In this document: piece by piece, positions 53,319 through 58,816 of the stretch | How positions within the stretch are numbered: position 1 is the first letter of the stretch | Layout: every line of letters starts with the position of its first letter | Assembly (NCBI GenBank): GCA_002633005.1 | Contig: NMRA01000640.1 | Coordinates: forward strand, 161,230-220,045 | Direction: 5' to 3' | DNA length: 58,816 bases | DNA from: Phoronis australis | Lineage: Eukaryota; Phoronida; Phoronidae | The notes under the pieces: generated by a model | The model's input: only the letters and a program-made list of their open reading frames with translations | Databases searched by the model: none | What the model was told of the DNA's origin: nothing | Translations under genes and position numbers: made by a program

Positions 53319-54026
53319 TTAGCTATCCTCTTCATCCTCGTCTTCTAAATGGCTTAAGTTAACAACGTTTCCCGATGCAACCACTTTCTTATCCTTTGAA
53401 GCTTTCCTTGGTTTCTTGGGAGCACTTCCTACAACATACTCAGGCATCCTTCTTTTGCCATCAACAAAGGCTACTCCTTTATGACCCGTGTCTTGATCTT
53501 GCACACTAGACTGAGAGGCAGGCCTTTGCGTGAATGAGATTCTTTCTGATTCTTCATTAGTCTCTGTAGACTCGTCAATTTCTTTCATCTTCCTGCGCTC
53601 TTCAAGGAAAGAGAAGGCTGCAGCAGCATTTGATTTATCTGACATTTGGTCATGTGAAACATCACTCAGGTCATATTTCGTCCATTTAGAAGGGTCTTTA
53701 GGAATCTGCTGTCTCCTACCACCCCTTGGCCTGGGGCAAGGCCTTTGTGTGTACCTAGGCCTAAAATCACTGCCACTGGCGTCTTTGTTGGCTCTAAAGT
53801 CACTATCGCGCACATCCCTCGAATGTGGAATCAATTTCTTCTCAACTACTGGCATTTTCGGAAACTTTGGTTCCGGCGTGCCAGGTCTTTTGAATTTTTC
53901 ATGGTCGTCATTATCTGCGTAATCAGAGACATTTTTCTCATGCTTCGTTTCTAAATCGCCGAGACTGTCAAACACACTGGACTGGCGCACTTTAAACTTT
54001 TTATCTTCAGTATTTAGGGAAAACAT
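53319..54026 (-). CDS. TSSC4: TSSC4-like U5 snRNP assembly factor
   Basis: Single coding exon, 235 aa; human TSSC4 is longer (about 329 aa). TSSC4 binds U5 snRNP and PRPF8/SNRNP200-side factors in the nucleus and assists tri-snRNP formation (known for the human protein). Matching blocks, from the chosen start: RQSSVFDSLGDLE (residues 15-27), FKRPGTPEPKFP (45-56), PKDPSKWTKYDLSDVS (109-124) followed by SDKSNAAAAFSFLEE (129-143), and ISFTQRP (163-169). The C-terminus is basic (PKKPRKASKDKK), then acidic. The W-T-K-Y-x-L-x-D-V block is the family signature. The rest is low complexity and charged, consistent with a disordered protein. I start at the ATG at 54026, just inside a possible acceptor GGGGGTTGCAG; the upstream in-frame ATG at 54050 would add eight hydrophobic residues that look like intron. 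Confidence 0.85.
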   Translation of the reverse strand: MFSLNTEDKKFKVRQSSVFDSLGDLETKHEKNVSDYADNDDHEKFKRPGTPEPKFPKMPVVEKKLIPHSRDVRDSDFRANKDASGSDFRPRYTQRPCPRPRGGRRQQIPKDPSKWTKYDLSDVSHDQMSDKSNAAAAFSFLEERRKMKEIDESTETNEESERISFTQRPASQSSVQDQDTGHKGVAFVDGKRRMPEYVVGSAPKKPRKASKDKKVVASGNVVNLSHLEDEDEEDS

Positions 54027-54347
54027 AACTGCAACCCCCACAAATAACAATTATCCACAATAAGAGTTAAGGACAGAAACAGAACAATCAACACTTCATG
54101 GGCGCAGACATGTTGAAATACGGAAATTGCCGATCAGAACAAAATATTTATTATAGATTTTTTTTAACAAAATAAATATATCTGTATGTTTAAAACAAGA
54201 TGATATTGTAAATATTATGCTTTTTAAATAACATACTGAACCAAAAAATGTTCTAAAAAAGTACAGGCAAAGACGGAGAATACCGAAGCGGCAGCCATAT
54301 CCGTGACGAAAGCCGACCGGTCTTTGTCCAACACTGTGTTCATCAAA
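54027..54347. promoter_or_regulatory. Head-to-head interval between TSSC4 and ACTL6A
   Basis: Only 321 bp separate the two start codons on opposite strands, so a shared bidirectional promoter is likely. No TATA box is placed convincingly for either side. The stretch GCGGCAGCCATAT at about 54290 reads ATATGGCTGCCGC on the other strand, close to the YY1 motif of housekeeping promoters (inference). A 5'UTR intron for TSSC4 may end at 54029. Confidence 0.6.
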
Positions 54348-58583
<4,236 letters not shown>

Positions 58584-58595
<12 letters not shown>

Positions 58596-58816
58596 GTAAG
58601 GAGGGGCTTTTAGGAAAAAGGGGTCTGCGTTAACATTGAAATTGGTAGCAAGGTAAGGGGCTTTTAGGAAAAAGGGGTCTGCGTTAACATTGAAATTGGT
58701 AGCAAGGTAAGGGGGGGCTTTTAGGAAAAAGTGGTCTGCGTTAACATTGAAATTGGTAGCAAGGTAAGGGGCTTTTAGGAAAAGATGGTTTGCGTTAACA
58801 TTGAAATTGGTAGCAA
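58584..58816 (+). repeat. Tandem repeat copying the exon 7 end and 5' splice site
   Basis: The unit is ATTGGTAGCAAG|GTAAGG, then GGCTTTTAGGAAAA, GTCTGCGTTAACATTGAA. Donor-like junctions fall at 58595/58596, 58652/58653, 58706/58707 and 58763/58764, with the window ending on the next. Spacings alternate 57, 54, 57 bp, suggesting growth as 111-bp pairs. The first junction is the true exon end. Confidence 0.95.

Noticed and set aside
53530-53922. 130-residue plus-strand frame
   Set aside because: Shadow of TSSC4 on the opposite strand.
54027-54050. Upstream ATG of TSSC4 (MLFVGVAV extension)
   Set aside because: The extension is hydrophobic, overlaps a likely acceptor GGGGGTTGCAG and is absent from the family N-terminus as I know it.
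58596-58816. CRISPR-like or satellite array at the right edge
   Set aside because: Units are directly adjacent without unique spacers and derive from the ACTL6A exon/intron junction; it is a local tandem repeat.

Overview
This window is nuclear DNA from an animal. Genes are split into short exons by long introns with GT-AG boundaries. Domains are carried on phase-1 exons (signal peptide, sushi, MAM), dispersed non-coding repeats are common, and nothing bacterial is visible. Base composition (about 60% A+T by eye), animal-specific domain mixes and an abundance of the octamer TACATGTA suggest a marine invertebrate. My best guess is an anthozoan cnidarian (coral or sea anemone), but that is inference only.

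Layout. (1) 0.66-19.6 kb, minus strand: a secreted or membrane protein built from a signal-peptide exon, two sushi (CCP) exons and a three-exon MAM domain. It runs off the left edge. Every exon joins the next in phase. (2) 30.7-36.1 kb, minus strand: six exons of a myosin light-chain kinase-like Ser/Thr kinase domain. All join in phase and lack only the last part of the C-lobe. A LINE retrotransposon 3' half lies in its first visible intron. (3) 36.1-53.1 kb: no gene that I can support; this stretch holds dispersed repeats, tandem repeats and a perfect palindrome. (4) 53.3-54.0 kb, minus strand: TSSC4, the U5 snRNP assembly factor, as one coding exon. (5) 54.35 kb to the right edge, plus strand: the first seven exons (224 codons) of ACTL6A/BAF53, the actin-related subunit of BAF, INO80 and NuA4 complexes. 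TSSC4 and ACTL6A are head to head, with 321 bp between their start codons.

Mobile DNA: two LINE 3' fragments; a palindrome-ended family with at least five copies; several short inverted-repeat elements, some with clear direct repeats at their flanks; two further dispersed families; and several tandem repeats. The oddest is a 54/57-bp tandem repeat at the right edge that re-copies the end of ACTL6A exon 7 together with its 5' splice site.

I see no prokaryotic-style system, CRISPR array or operon. No tRNA or rRNA gene was recognised by eye. Most long open frames in the window are chance frames in introns and repeats.
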